Of a stretch of DNA of 64,000 nt, positions 25,234 to 37,118 are shown in pieces; within the stretch, counting starts at the first letter, position 1, and the number at the start of each line of letters is the position of its first letter. This DNA comes from Daphnia pulex. Its lineage: Eukaryota > Arthropoda > Branchiopoda > Diplostraca > Daphniidae. The stretch is from the NCBI RefSeq assembly GCF_021134715.1, contig NC_060018.1:3985501-4049500 (forward strand), in the 5' to 3' direction. Under the pieces are notes generated by a model. That model was not told the DNA's origin and did not search any database. It saw nothing but the letters and a program-made list of their open reading frames with translations. The translations under genes and the position numbers were made by a program.

Positions 25234-25460
25234 AAACAAATCTATTTAATAACACACGCGTCAGACATCAATTCTTTCAACGCGCGAGGATGTATTCAAT
25301 CAGCCGTCCATTGTGTCGGCCAATTCTATTCTCTTCTCTATGAAAATGATGGGCGCCCATCAGGCCAGGTCCCCCGGCTGGCGGAGGGGAGAAGAGACAC
25401 TCGGATGGGACGAAGAAGTACCAATCAAGAGAGTAGGGAAATATATAAAAACGACAAGAG

Positions 25461-25492
25461 GGAAAGAAAGAAAGAAAGAAAGAAAGAAAGAA
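25461..25492. repeat. (GAAA)n microsatellite
   Basis: About seven GAAA units just before an A-rich tract, about 150 bp beyond the COQ4 3' end. Confidence 0.85.
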
Positions 25493-25634
25493 AAAGAAAA
25501 CAACAATTATTAGAGACTGAAAGGGTCCAAATTTGTTGGCGAGAGTGAGGGTGGTGGCGCATCTTCGCGGGGGGTTCAGTGTTGTGTCTCCGCATCCGGC
25601 AGACGTCGGTCTCAATGGGAAGGCGGCGGACCTA

Positions 25635-27221
25635 TCAAACCCCAGGTGGAGTTTCGATTTTCAATTCGTCACGCAATTCTGCGATATCTTGTTCCCAGCG
25701 TCGCTCGTAGAAGACGTTCATTAAGAAGCTGCTCCTCGAGCCCACGCCTATGGCCCACGGTAAGTACTTGCTCAGATAAGTCGACCGGTTCCTTGCACGA
25801 ACATAATAATTGACAAAAGACGGGCAAAGAAAAACAAAAAAGAAGAAGAAGCTCATTAGTCCTGGGGAGGAGACAAAAGCGGCTCAGCGTGCTACACTCG
25901 ACCGAACGAGAGACAACAACCGCACACGGGGGAGAGACGCAGAGAAAAGAAATTGAGAGGAGACCCAACGAAAAAAGGAAAACGAAAAAGAGGATGCTCT
26001 TATTACATCAGTTGACTCAATTCAAATTTATAAAAGGGCTTCCTATTGTTGTCACACAGCTGGATTTAATTAACTGGCTGGAAACGATCTGTCCACTTGT
26101 TAGTCTCTTTTGTTTGTTCTACCGTTTGCTGCCAATGTTGTCCTTTTTTCGTTGTTCTAGTGTGAAGGAAAAACGGAGGCAATGAATTGTCTATTTACTT
26201 TGGTTTCAAGCGAATAGGTCCAAACACAGCACCACCGATACACATGGGCAATTCCGTCTGAAGGGCTTCAACCCACTTGACTGCAACTTCGCCTATTAAA
26301 AAAAAGGAAATTTGCTTTTCAGGAGCATTTCCAAGGCAGCGCAATCTAAACTTGCCGGTCAATCGTGAATGCGACTATACCTAGCATGTTGGTGGGACAT
26401 CCCAGCAAAGTGTGGACCAGGTCGTGGGTTTCGCGGTAGCGCTGCATCACGTAAGCCAAGTCGGCGTCGTCAACAAAGCGGACAGGCAATCTCGTATCCG
26501 GGCTGACGTTCTGTTGAATCAGCCCCATTTATCTAGTCAGATTTATGCTCACGAATTGCGAGACGGCTTTGTAACTTTGTGACTTACATTGACTTCGAGA
26601 AACTTGGTGTATTCTCTTCCTAAAGTTCCGTCTGGGTAAGATTTGAGCTTCTCAATGTCTATTGTGCTCGAGTTTATTCTAGGCCTCCCCCTGGTTGGCA
26701 ATGATAATGAGAAATTAGAATCTTGATAACTAACTGTGGAAAGATTGCTTACATGAGAATTTGTCGGCCTTCTTCACTTTCCAGCATCTTTCTGTGCATC
26801 TTTTTGAGAGCAGAGTGGCCAGAACTTTCACCATTGACAGCGACCATGTCTAATTTCGGATCAACAAAAGGAAACTTATTTTCAGGCCTTTTGAGTTTTT
26901 TGAGCTCTCGTCACCTCCTCTTGCAGGATCTGTCAGCGCCACAATGCTAGAACCCACAGAAAGGACAGCTCTTTGAAGCAAATTTATGGGAATGTGCCCA
27001 TCATACAAAGGTTCGCTTTTCTTTGTTGTTTCCGACTTCATCCATTTCACTTGGAAAATTCAATGTAGGGCAAACATCCAGTTAAATTATGTGCATAAGA
27101 GAGTTAAGGCAAATTTTAACTTACAAATGTAGGGAATTTGGGTCGTCGTTGTGTACTGTCGCTCGATGAAAGCATGAACAGCAACTCGATTATGACGAGT
27201 AATCAAACTCTTCAAAAACAT
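25635..27221 (-). CDS. COQ4: Ubiquinone biosynthesis protein COQ4, mitochondrial
   Basis: Seven exons: 27125-27221, 26915-27049, 26753-26849, 26588-26690, 26381-26510, 26199-26292, 25635-25791. The sum is 813 nt, or 270 residues, close to the usual family length. COQ4 acts at the matrix face of the inner mitochondrial membrane in coenzyme Q synthesis and organises the COQ complex. The first 30 residues are basic and hydroxylated without acids until the late teens ([18 protein letters not shown]), fitting a mitochondrial presequence. Conserved text: [71 protein letters not shown]. The zinc-type motif HDxxHx11E is complete (H173, D174, H177, E189). The last intron (about 400 bp) is longer than the others; without it the protein would stop early at a TAA that overlaps its donor (AAA|GTAAAT). 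The gene is head-to-head with pins. Confidence 0.95.
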
Positions 27222-27966
27222 TTTGTTCCTTAATAATCAGCAGCTGTGAATGTTCAATTTCTTCCTTCACCGAAAGTAGGTTCTCACGTAATCATCCATG
27301 AATAACAACACGGAAATAATTTAAAAAAAAAAGAAAACAAGTAAAACCACTTTTAACGAAACAACTTGACTTCGTCTGCTAAATAGCTTCAAAAATCGTT
27401 TTCGTCCGTGATCCATCTAGTGGTGAGTTGTTTTTCCGCCAGGGGCTTTTAGCCTTGGTTTTTTGGCGCCACATGCTAACTATCCACTCCAACGGTCGTT
27501 TGGTCGAATTGAAATAAAAGTTGCGCGGAATAAAGACAAGGGCGGTTTGTTTCTGCGATTGTCTCGTTTTATTCGAGACGTACTGTCTTAGTTTTCAAAA
27601 GTTTTGCCAACGTTTTTTTAAAGACTGATGTAATGCTATGCTGGTTTGAATTCTAGCCTACTGTCACACGCATTTGATTCATATGTTTTTATTTTTACTT
27701 CGTGGAAAAAGAGCAAGCAACGCAACCAGTGAGTCTAGCCGCGCGCAACTCGACAATCAATACTCTGTCGGGAGTCTCTTGAATTTGAACTGGACGTTCC
27801 TTAGTTCAGTCGTTCAGTTGGTCTCCTGAAGTCGAGGCTTTCCTAGACGCTCGTCTTGTTATTCGTTAGGTTTACCGACTTCTCAACACAGTGGGAAAAG
27901 TTATACACTAGTGTTTCTTAGTCAACATTTAGCTTCGCTGAGTCAAAACACAATCATCCTGACAAA
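27222..27966. promoter_or_regulatory. Shared divergent promoter region, COQ4 / pins
   Basis: 745 bp separate the two start codons. No TATA box is clear. It must hold both 5' untranslated regions and probably a bidirectional or two-core promoter. Inferred from gene arrangement only. Confidence 0.55.
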
Positions 27967-30900
27967 ATGACAGACATGGATAACAGCACATGCCTTGAAT
28001 TGGCGTTAGAAGGAGAACGTCTTTGCAAAGCTGGTGATTGCAGGTAGAAACTTTCCATGTGCCAAGTTGTTTTGCCCTAGAGGAAATCAGCTTGTCGGTT
28101 GGAAAACTTATTGTGATTCATACGTAGTATCAAACACACTTGTCAGTAACTTTGTGTTTGCTTTCTCACAGAGCTGGTGTCGCCTTTTTCGAAGCAGCAA
28201 TTCAAGCTGGTACCGATGACTTGAGGACCCTCAGCGCCATTTACTCACAACTTGGAAATGCATATTTTTACCTGGGTGAATACACCAAAGCCATGCAGTA
28301 TCACAAACATGATCTTACTCTAGCCAGGTAATTGTTCACACACTATATTTGTTTGGTTCTAATTGTGGAAAAATTTAAATTTTATTTTCTAAACTGCCAT
28401 ATTTTACAGAACCATGGGTGACAGACTAGGTGAAGCCAAAGCCAGTGGAAATCTTGGAAACACATTGAAAGTAATGGGCAGATTCGATGAAGCTGTTCTC
28501 TGTTGCAAAAGACACCTCGACATTTCCAGGGAGCTTACCGATAAAGTACAGTTTTTTTTAGCTCCTAATATCGTTTTCGTCGCCTCTAATGTAAACATGG
28601 CTCCCACGCATTTCCAGGTTGGAGAAGGAAGGGCGTTGTATAACTTGGGGAACGTTTTTCATGCGAAAGGAAAACATCTCGGCCGGCTGGGTCAACAAGA
28701 TCCAGGCGAGTTTCCCGAAGACGTGCGGAACTGCCTGCTAACAGCCGTAAATTATTACGAGTGAGTTTTTATTTTTTCCAAGAGGAAGTTGAGATTGGAT
28801 TTTACTTACCCGTTCTGATTAACATTATCTTTTGGTTTTCGTCTTAATAGAGAAAATCTTGAACTCATGAGAGAAATAACCGATCGTGCTGCCCAAGGTC
28901 GGGCATGCGGGAACTTGGGCAATACCCATTATCTCTTGGGTAGCTTTACGCAAGCCATAAAATATCATCAAGAGGTGAGCGTTTTTGGCTATAAAAAATG
29001 TATATCTTATGATATCGTGTGTATGGGTTGTAAAAAAAACGAAGGTTTAATAGGGAAGGCTTAGGGAGATTAAAATCGATACAATCGGGACAAATTATTC
29101 GTGGTTTACGTGAGCGAAAAATCTTCTTTCATCGCCCACTTTCTTTTTTCAATTGTGCTTCTAGCGACTGAATATTGCTCGAGAATTTGGGGACAAAGCA
29201 GCCGAAAGGAGAGCCCACAGCAACCTGGGAAATGCGCACATCTTCCTCGGAGAGTTCGAAACGGCTGCAGAACATTACAAGTAAATACAGCGACTTCCTT
29301 TTTACTGATCGAAAGTTTCCGTAATTTGCGTATGAAAAGGACGGAATCGTCGAGCGTCTTTAAACTTTAAAGAAATCCCATTCAAATTCAATTTACCCCC
29401 CTCTCCCTCAGGAAAACACTCCTACTTGCACAGGATCTCGGAGATCGAGCCGTCGAAGCGCAAGCCTGTTACAGCCTGGGAAATACGTATACTCTGCTTC
29501 GCGATTATCCCACAGCCATCGATTACCATCTGCGGCACTTGCGTATTGCTGAAGAGCTAATGGATAAAGTTGGAGAAGGTTAGTCGGTGCTGAGAACTCG
29601 GTGCTCATTTTCTTTCGGGTTGTTTTTTGTTTGTTCTTTTAAATTTGGAAAATCTTTCTTCCCTGTGATCGCCATTAACATTGTTCCGGTTTGTTTCGTG
29701 ACCGTCACCAATAGGACGTGCTTGCTGGAGCTTGGGGAATGCACACGCTGCCATGGGAAATCACGAGAAAGCCCTGCACTACGCACAACGGCACCTTGAA
29801 ATATCCCGCGAGGTGAGCCAACACGAACCAATCAACCGACCTACTAATGGACTAATGGTTATGGCGTAAAATGACCGTTACCCTCTTTTCTCCATCTCTA
29901 AGATTGGCGATCCGACCGGCGAGGCGACAGCACAGATGAACTTGGCCGACTTGAGACGCACATTGGGCGTTGACGGCGACGGTGGTTGCGGCGGCATGGG
30001 AAACTCAACGAAAGGTCACGCTTCCGAGGCCGACGACGACGGACTCTACGGAGCAGATAGCAAGGCAAGGCGCAGGTTAAGCATGGAGCGCATGGATTTG
30101 CTCAAGGTTTGTTTGTGTTCGTCCGCTTTTGTCGCTTTGTTATTATTCTTGGCTTCTATTTTCTCGCATACCGCACCCTCGCGTTCAAACTTGGGAAGGT
30201 GGGAAATCTACCGGAGACCTTCCAAAACTTCTATTTTTTCTCTTGGCAAAATCTGCAGCATGGCGATTTTATTATTATTTTTATTACCGTCATCATTGTT
30301 TTCGTTGGTCCGTTTCAATTTCGGTTGCTTGCACTGTGATTAATCCAGCTGACGCCGGATGTGAAACAACTTCATAGCAAGGGACGCCGGGAACTGCATG
30401 AAATGGATCCTGTGTGGCCTAGACCGCTCGCTGGTCACCCGTTGGTTAGACGTGATATGCTGCCCCCGTTTGTAAGTTTCAACAATCCTCTCTTGATCCG
30501 GCTCTATCGGATGGCTCGTTCGTCTGTCTGCTTCTTTCGCTGCCAGTCTATCACAACTGTCACATCTCATAGTCTCGCTTGTTGTTTTTGTCTCTCTATT
30601 TCTGTCCGTTACTACCCTGTTGCTAACCGGAATCCATTTCGTTTTGCAATACGATAGGCCAACGGAGACGACGCCATGGATGAAGAGGAATCCTTTTTTA
30701 ATTTGGTCACTCAATTCCAATCGAAACGCATGGACGATCAGCGTTGCTCGTTGGCAATCGTAGACAACAAGGAGAACCAACAAGCAAGTACACTCCCGTC
30801 GAATATTCACGGTGAGTTGTTTTTCCAGGGAAACCAGGGAGGGGGGATACGCGCTCCTGGCGTCGCCCCGAGTTTTGTTTCGTTTGCCTGCTTCTACGAG

Positions 30901-31452
30901 GGAGTGTGTTTTTATTTTCCTCTTTTTTCGCATATTGTTTCGATAGAGAGCCCGTCGAGATTGAAGGAAGATTTAATGGACCTGATCGCCGGCATGCAGA
31001 GTCGCCGGATGGATGAGCAGAGAGCTTCACTACCGCGACTACCCGGCCTGAACAACGCCAATCCAGACATTTTACGTCGGCTGTCTGTGGAGCCAGCCGG
31101 CGAGGATGCAGCCGCATTGCCCGATGAGAATTTCTTCGAAATGTTGATGCGGTGTCAGGTTAGATATTCTTCCACCTTTTTGGCCGAATTTGTACTCGTT
31201 TCTTTTTCACGAACGACTTTTTAAAATGATTTTTTACTTTTTATTTTTTTCATCGTGTAGGGTACGAGGCTGGAAGATCAGCGCAGCGCCTTGCCGGATA
31301 CATCGCCTCGGCGGCACAGGGGGCCCACCATGCCCGACGAAGACTTTTTCTCGTTGATAATGCGACTCCAATCGGGTCGACTCGAGGATCAAAGAGCCGA
31401 AGATCCTTCACCTCTCATCGCTGCCAACGGAGCTGCCGCCACTTCCTCCTAG
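27967..31452 (+). CDS. pins: Partner of inscuteable / LGN-type G-protein signalling modulator
   Basis: Thirteen exons: 27967-28043, 28172-28327, 28410-28545, 28618-28760, 28851-28974, 29165-29280, 29412-29578, 29715-29812, 29903-30106, 30349-30471, 30658-30811, 30947-31158, 31261-31452. The total is 633 residues, similar to Drosophila Pins and vertebrate LGN/AGS3. It links cortical G-alpha-i-GDP to NuMA/Mud to orient the spindle. The N-terminal 345 residues are LGN-type TPR repeats with recurring GNLGNT/SLGNAH blocks (for example AKASGNLGNTLKVMGRFDEA, GRACGNLGNTHYLLGSF). A roughly 110-residue linker follows. The C-terminus has four GoLoco motifs ending MDDQR, MDEQR, LEDQR and LEDQR, each after a DE-F-LV/I core (ESFFNLVTQFQ, DLMDLIAGMQ, NFFEMLMRCQ, DFFSLIMRLQ). 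Four motifs resemble vertebrate LGN; Drosophila Pins has three. All splice sites are GT-AG and all phases agree. Confidence 0.96.
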
Positions 31453-31900
31453 ACGGAACGGTATCCCTAACCTCTCGGAATGTTTTACCCCTCCTCGCCA
31501 TCAGCTCTCATCCATGATCGAAATGTATGTTGACAGTCTCTATCAATACCCTCTCTCCATTTTTATTCGTTTCAAAAAATAGCCATTCCCTTTTTCTTTT
31601 ACTTTTGACCGAGTTTTTTTTTCCAAAAAAACTCTTCCAACTTCACATCCATTTCATTCGCTCTCTGCCTCCTCCTGGAAGTAGAAATCGCGAAAATTAA
31701 ATCTCACCATTCCTCCTTTGGGGAACAAACAAGGGGAAGGGGGGGTTGATTGTCCGTTCCCGCATGGTTGCACACGAGTTCAAAGGAGTCCCTTTTTTTT
31801 TCCGAACATGGCAGTTCTTGTCTTCTCTTTCTATTCCGTTGGCAGAGCATTGTTCCTACTCCCAACGTGAAAGGCAGTTAGAAGACAATAAATAGGCCTA
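31453..31900 (+). other. pins 3' untranslated region
   Basis: Non-coding, pyrimidine-rich sequence from the stop codon to an AATAAA at 31887-31892, the first clear polyadenylation signal. Confidence 0.5.
31887..31892 (+). terminator. AATAAA polyadenylation signal for pins
   Basis: AATAAA about 435 nt after the pins stop codon, followed by a T-rich stretch. Confidence 0.5.
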
Positions 31901-34900
31901 TTCCTCGTTTTATTTATTTTTGTCCCCATCTTTTTTTTTTCTTTCTTGGATCTGCAGTGGAAAGTCATCATTGTTGTCGTGAAAACGAAATTGTTTGTCA
32001 TGGAAGTTTTTAGAGATGAGATTAAGTTGGCGACAGTGTGAGCAAGAAGGGGAAAAAAACAAAATTCGATTTCTCGTTATCTTTTCACTTTGGTGCTTGG
32101 TGGGCTCCTTTCCTTCGGGATATTTTCGTTTTATTATTGTAGCGAAATGAAAATGTTTCTTTTTTTGTCGAGGACTGACGTGAAAGAGATGTAAATGCAG
32201 ATGCCTATGGGGGTGGGGGGTAAACGAGTCGTGTTTTTGTTTCCTCCCAACATAAAAAGCGAGGGCCAAAAGGGGATTGGAACGAGAGCACTTTGTTCTA
32301 TTTTTCACGCGAGTAAAATGAATCCTGTTTGATATTCAACATCTTCCATACGCGTGCGCAAACTTTTATTATTTTCTTGGGTCTGTCTTGTTGCACGGCA
32401 CCGATTCTGTTCCCTCCCAAACTTCCAAGGCCCACCCCTCCTCCTTTATTGAAATGTTCAACTTGAATTCTTGTTGCCCATTTCTTTTTTGTTGTGTTGA
32501 TACAACATTTAGACGTGCCGCCATGTGTAATCCAAACCAGCTGCGTCGTTCTCAGTCCAACTTCTCTTTCTTCCTCCTCTTCTGTATTTCTCTCGCCCCA
32601 ATTGTCTTGATTCCAACTGTTGGGTCCAGGTGGGCATTTTACGAGAAGAACATAAAGATAAAAGTTACAAAAAAATAATAATAATAATATTCCCTAAATG
32701 GACGTGTATGTCAGTGTGTGTATCGCGCCGATTTTAGGTCTTACCTCCCTCTCCGCCTCGTTGCTTTTCTTATACACACCTCTCTTAGGCTACACATCTT
32801 GCCCGGAACAAACTCCTCCAGTCTTTTTTAGGTTGAACGGCTCTTGTCTTGTATGTGCAACAGTTTCTGTTTTCACGATAAAATGAAACTGCCGTGGCGA
32901 CTGCACCAATCCTTCCCCCAACGTTCTTTCCATCTCCTCCGTGTGCCCCCCCCCACTTGTAAAACGTACATGTTTTCTTATTTTTCTTTTTTTTTTCGTT
33001 GCTGTCAACGATGATGTACAAATTATGATGGAGCTCAAAATTGGGTTTGACTTTCATTTCAGTCCTCATAACCATTAGTAGATTGGTACGGCGTCCGACA
33101 CAAAGAGAAATGATGGCGTGACATTCTCAAGTTCCTTGACGACTCGACAGTCGACGACTGCGGTGACTTGGTGCGTCGTAAAGAAAATGGCGTGTAATTT
33201 CTCCACGAGTCGCTGGGCTGTTTGTTAACGATCCAAGACGAGATGAATTATTGCAGTCTGGGCGTTGGTCGAAGGCGGAACGAGCCCCCGATGGGTTGCC
33301 GACGTCATCCGCGCGCTTCCGTCACGTCCCAGTCGCTTAGACCTTGTACAATTTTGGTCGTCCCTCTTGATTTTATTTGACAAATCGCCTTACGATTCAA
33401 AAGACGAGCTGGATGTTCCGTATAATGCCGGATAGGAGGGGTATCAAGATACCGATACAGCGCAGATGGGTATCCGGTTTTCTGTCTTTTCTTTTTGCAC
33501 ACGTCGCCCGGTTCTATTAAAAAACTTTTTTCTTTTTTTTTTCCGAATCCGATTGAAGCGAGTCGACGACTAGAGCAAACAAACAAAATAAACAGAAAGC
33601 GATTGCGTGATTCTTTTTACATTTCCCTCTTTTTATCCTTGTAAAATTCTCCATGATTCGATGGCAGAATCATGTCCGTCGCTTCGGTTCGCAAAGTTCA
33701 CTAGATCTACTTGCTTTTCCTTTCTCTCTCTCTCCGTTTTATTTGTTTCCTTTCTCAAATACTGTCTGACTGAATGTAGCAGTCTCGGTCTGGTTCCTCA
33801 GGTTCTCCCCCCGCCACTTTGTTGTCGTGTTTCTTTCGACATCGACCTTTTATTTTATTTTTATATATCTCTCGGACTGCTGCGGGAGTCATCGGCAAGG
33901 AGAGTCCGCCTTATTTGGCGCATCTTTACGTGATTGCCATCGATCTCGGAACTTTTCACGGACCCTCACCCCCGGCCTTCCTAATATTCTTTTTTGCTTT
34001 GCTTTGGCGTTTATTTGGTTTTTCCATTTCGTTCACACTCGACTTGAAACGTCGAACCTGGTGTAGTGCGTAGTCGTATTCTGCTTTTCTTTGATTTGTT
34101 GGACCATTTTTCTTTTTCTGGGGGGGATAGCTGACCGTGGCGATATTGGACATCGTTTTTCTTTGATTTGATTTGATTTACTTCTTCTTCCTTACGTATT
34201 CTTCCCTCAATTCTTGGAATCCAATCCATTCTACACCCCCCTCGGGTTGGTCCATTTTTCTTTTCTTCTCTCCCTGTTTGCTTTTCTTAGAGACATAAGA
34301 CTTATTGGACAGAAAAAAAATGGATCTCACCGATTCTGTTTTAATGTGACGCACTTGGGTCAAGTTTAGACTCTGAGACGTAGTCGAGGCCGTGCCGGAG
34401 ATGGGCACCGTTCGTGATCGATCCACCCCTTTCACTCTTTTGACTCCTGAATGTTGTATATATATACACTCCTATACCTTACCATACTCTCTCCGTTCTT
34501 TATCTTCCAGGTATACGTATATGTTCTTGTGTGTCTGCGTATCTTCTTTTGAGAAAGGATCTTTTTTATTTCCTTTTATTTCTCCATTAATTTTGTTTAT
34601 AGTGTCCACCGGCTTCTTCTTTTTTTCCTTCCTTCCTCGTTTTATCTCGTCTTATTCCACGTCCTAGCCCTTCGCCGGATTTGTTGCACTTTCGTTAGTG
34701 CACTTTGTTGATTTCCAAGATTACTTCGACTTGCCTTCCCGTTTGGCTTCTCTCTCCTTTTCTTTTTCTTCTTCTTCTTCTTTATCCTGCGAGCTTTGTT
34801 ATTGTTCATCTTGACTAGGGATCGGATCCCTTTAGGTCTCAATTTGTAATCACGTGAGGTAATCGAGAATTTGGGCAGCCAATGAGTTAATGAGGGATAA

Positions 34901-37118
34901 ATTCTGTCTCCCGAGCAACGAGTTGCCGGCCAGTCTCATTATTATTTCCCAGGCGAGACACACGGGGGGGACGAGTCAATCCTCCATCCTGTTGCGACCC
35001 TCATCGCTGCGCTGGCAGTATCAGGTAGCGCCGTGTCCTGGTTGCCTCGTGCCCCGGCCAGCAGGTCTTAATGAGAGTCAATTCAGTCAACGAGAAGGAG
35101 AGAAGGAGGCGAAGTCAAGCGAGGAAACCATAATGGAATGTCTTATATATAGCCTGCGCTCGGCGAACTTGGCGAATTAGTCGATCCTGTATTCTAATTG
35201 AAATCGTTAACCGGGCGAGTGTGGAAGCCAAGGAGTCTTGAGAGAGCCGAGTTAACCGTCGGTCCACTGCCCGGCCATGGAGTCTACCCAACTCGAGCAT
35301 ACAGATAGTAATCAATAACAAATCAGCAATATCGTCGGCATCCTTTCCATAATGCAAACTCATCGAGTCGAAAATTCTGGGAGACTCTAGGGAGCTATCC
35401 TAATATCCCATATGGGTGCCGGTCGATAGGGGGATGACTGCCCCGGTCGGGAGAAGGTCACTCCATTCTTGAACTGCCAACAGTCCGGCCGTATTTATTA
35501 TTGTTGCCGTAATAAAGTGATTTTTTTTTCCTACCTATATAGAATTCTTTCCTTTTACACGGATACGCTGCGAAGGTTTATGTTACGAAATTTAGAGTGG
35601 AAAACCGGATATACCCATGTAGCCTACATCATCCGCCTGGCAACAGACGAGAGCTGTTATCCCCCTCTATACCGCTTGTATAGTTTAAGGAACTCTCTCT
35701 TACATAGAATTCGACTAACTCTTGAATAGTTGATCATTCCATGGTAGATGGTTGCATGGAATATTCATAATCGACTCCCATTAATTCACTTTTCGATCCT
35801 CGTACTGTTGAAAGATTTCCTAGTACAATTTCCACCGGGACATACTAGTCATGCCTTGGTCTGAAATGAAGCACTCCTTAATTCCTCCTTTCTCCTTGAT
35901 GATCATTTAGATTTTATCGTAAATGCAATGCAAAACACAATACCATCAAGCTGCTAATTGCGGTTGCCAATTCACGCCGAAGGTGACGTGTACTATCGCG
36001 AGTAAATAATAATCAGAGCGCAAAGCTCACCGCGCGACTTCTACCGGTCGCCGGGCAAACCACAAGTCTCAGACCGTGAGCGGCGTGAGTTTGCGTGAAT
36101 CGACCAAATTTTTTGTTGCTCCCTTGTAGTAAAAAAAAATAACCGACACTAACAAGCAAAAATAAAAAAATGCGCATGCATAATAGAGAAAGGAGAGAAA
36201 AGAAAAGAAAAAAACACATCCGGCCGTCTCGTAGATCCATTTATAGGAGGCGTATATATATGAACACCAGCTGCGTACCTCCGGTCTATACGGCTGTCAT
36301 AAAGGGCCAACTCTTGTCATTGTCACAAAAGGTTCGCATCATACATATTTATACAGTATGTTGATGATATGCATTGTGTAGTCGTTCATAAACTAATCGC
36401 ACCTATGAGGCAAAACCTTGGCCACCTTCATGTTTGCCGAAGGAACGGGTAGGGGTTTTAAAAAAAGAATAAAATGAGAGCCACACCCTTTTTCTCATAT
36501 CATCACGACTTTAGAGCCATTATTCTCATTCACCGAATGATGAAATTTCCATACGGGAATCCATCTCCCACCCTTCCGGTGTCGGTCCGTTCAGAAGGAA
36601 GGAAAAAAGGGGCAAACAGCGCCGAGCGCGTTATTATTATCCATCCAATTAAGTGTATCCATATCTGTATAAAACGATGTAAAAACAGTGACAAAACATG
36701 ATCGGAAATGAGAGAGACAAAGGAAGAGAAAAACAACTGGGAAAGAGAAAAACAAGACGAGACACACTGAGCGTGAATGACGCTCGTGAAAGATGAGAGA
36801 TAGGAAAATGGCAACTAACTTTCGTAAGGTGATGATATTCAACAGTAGATTTGAAGAAGAAGAAGAATATAATATCGATAGCCTAATTAGGAATTCCAAG
36901 AAAGGGACGAACGGTTCGTGTTTCTTTTTAAAAAACAAACAAAAAAAATTGATTTCTCAGTTAGTTATGTCGTATGGTTGTTGTAGTTGTGCAATGTTCC
37001 ACCCTGTGCTGTGTCAAGTGGAGTCATCAGGTCCAACTTGCAAATGGCCCTGCGCGTTATTTTGGCAACGAGTGTTGTACTATTCACTTTTTTTTGTCGG
37101 TCAAGTCAGTCAGTCCTG
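31901..37118. other. Gene-poor region
   Basis: Low-complexity pyrimidine and purine tracts and many homopolymers. No exon set, RNA gene or mobile element could be supported. The right end presumably includes the 3' untranslated region of the membrane-protein gene. Confidence 0.5.

Larger units (their letters stand above)
12852..25634. other. Long gene-poor, microsatellite-rich region
   Basis: Nearly 13 kb without a supportable gene. Composition changes from AT-rich (12.8-13.6 kb) to mixed sequence full of short TATATA, CAGCAG, GTGTGT, GAGAGA and CGACGA tracts and homopolymers. Long open frames exist (18692-19141, 19486-19950, 22174-22614, 23589-24032) but show no domain, no conserved-looking composition and no consistent splice partners. 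It could be intergenic or hold long introns and regulatory DNA of a gene whose exons I cannot see. Confidence 0.5.
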
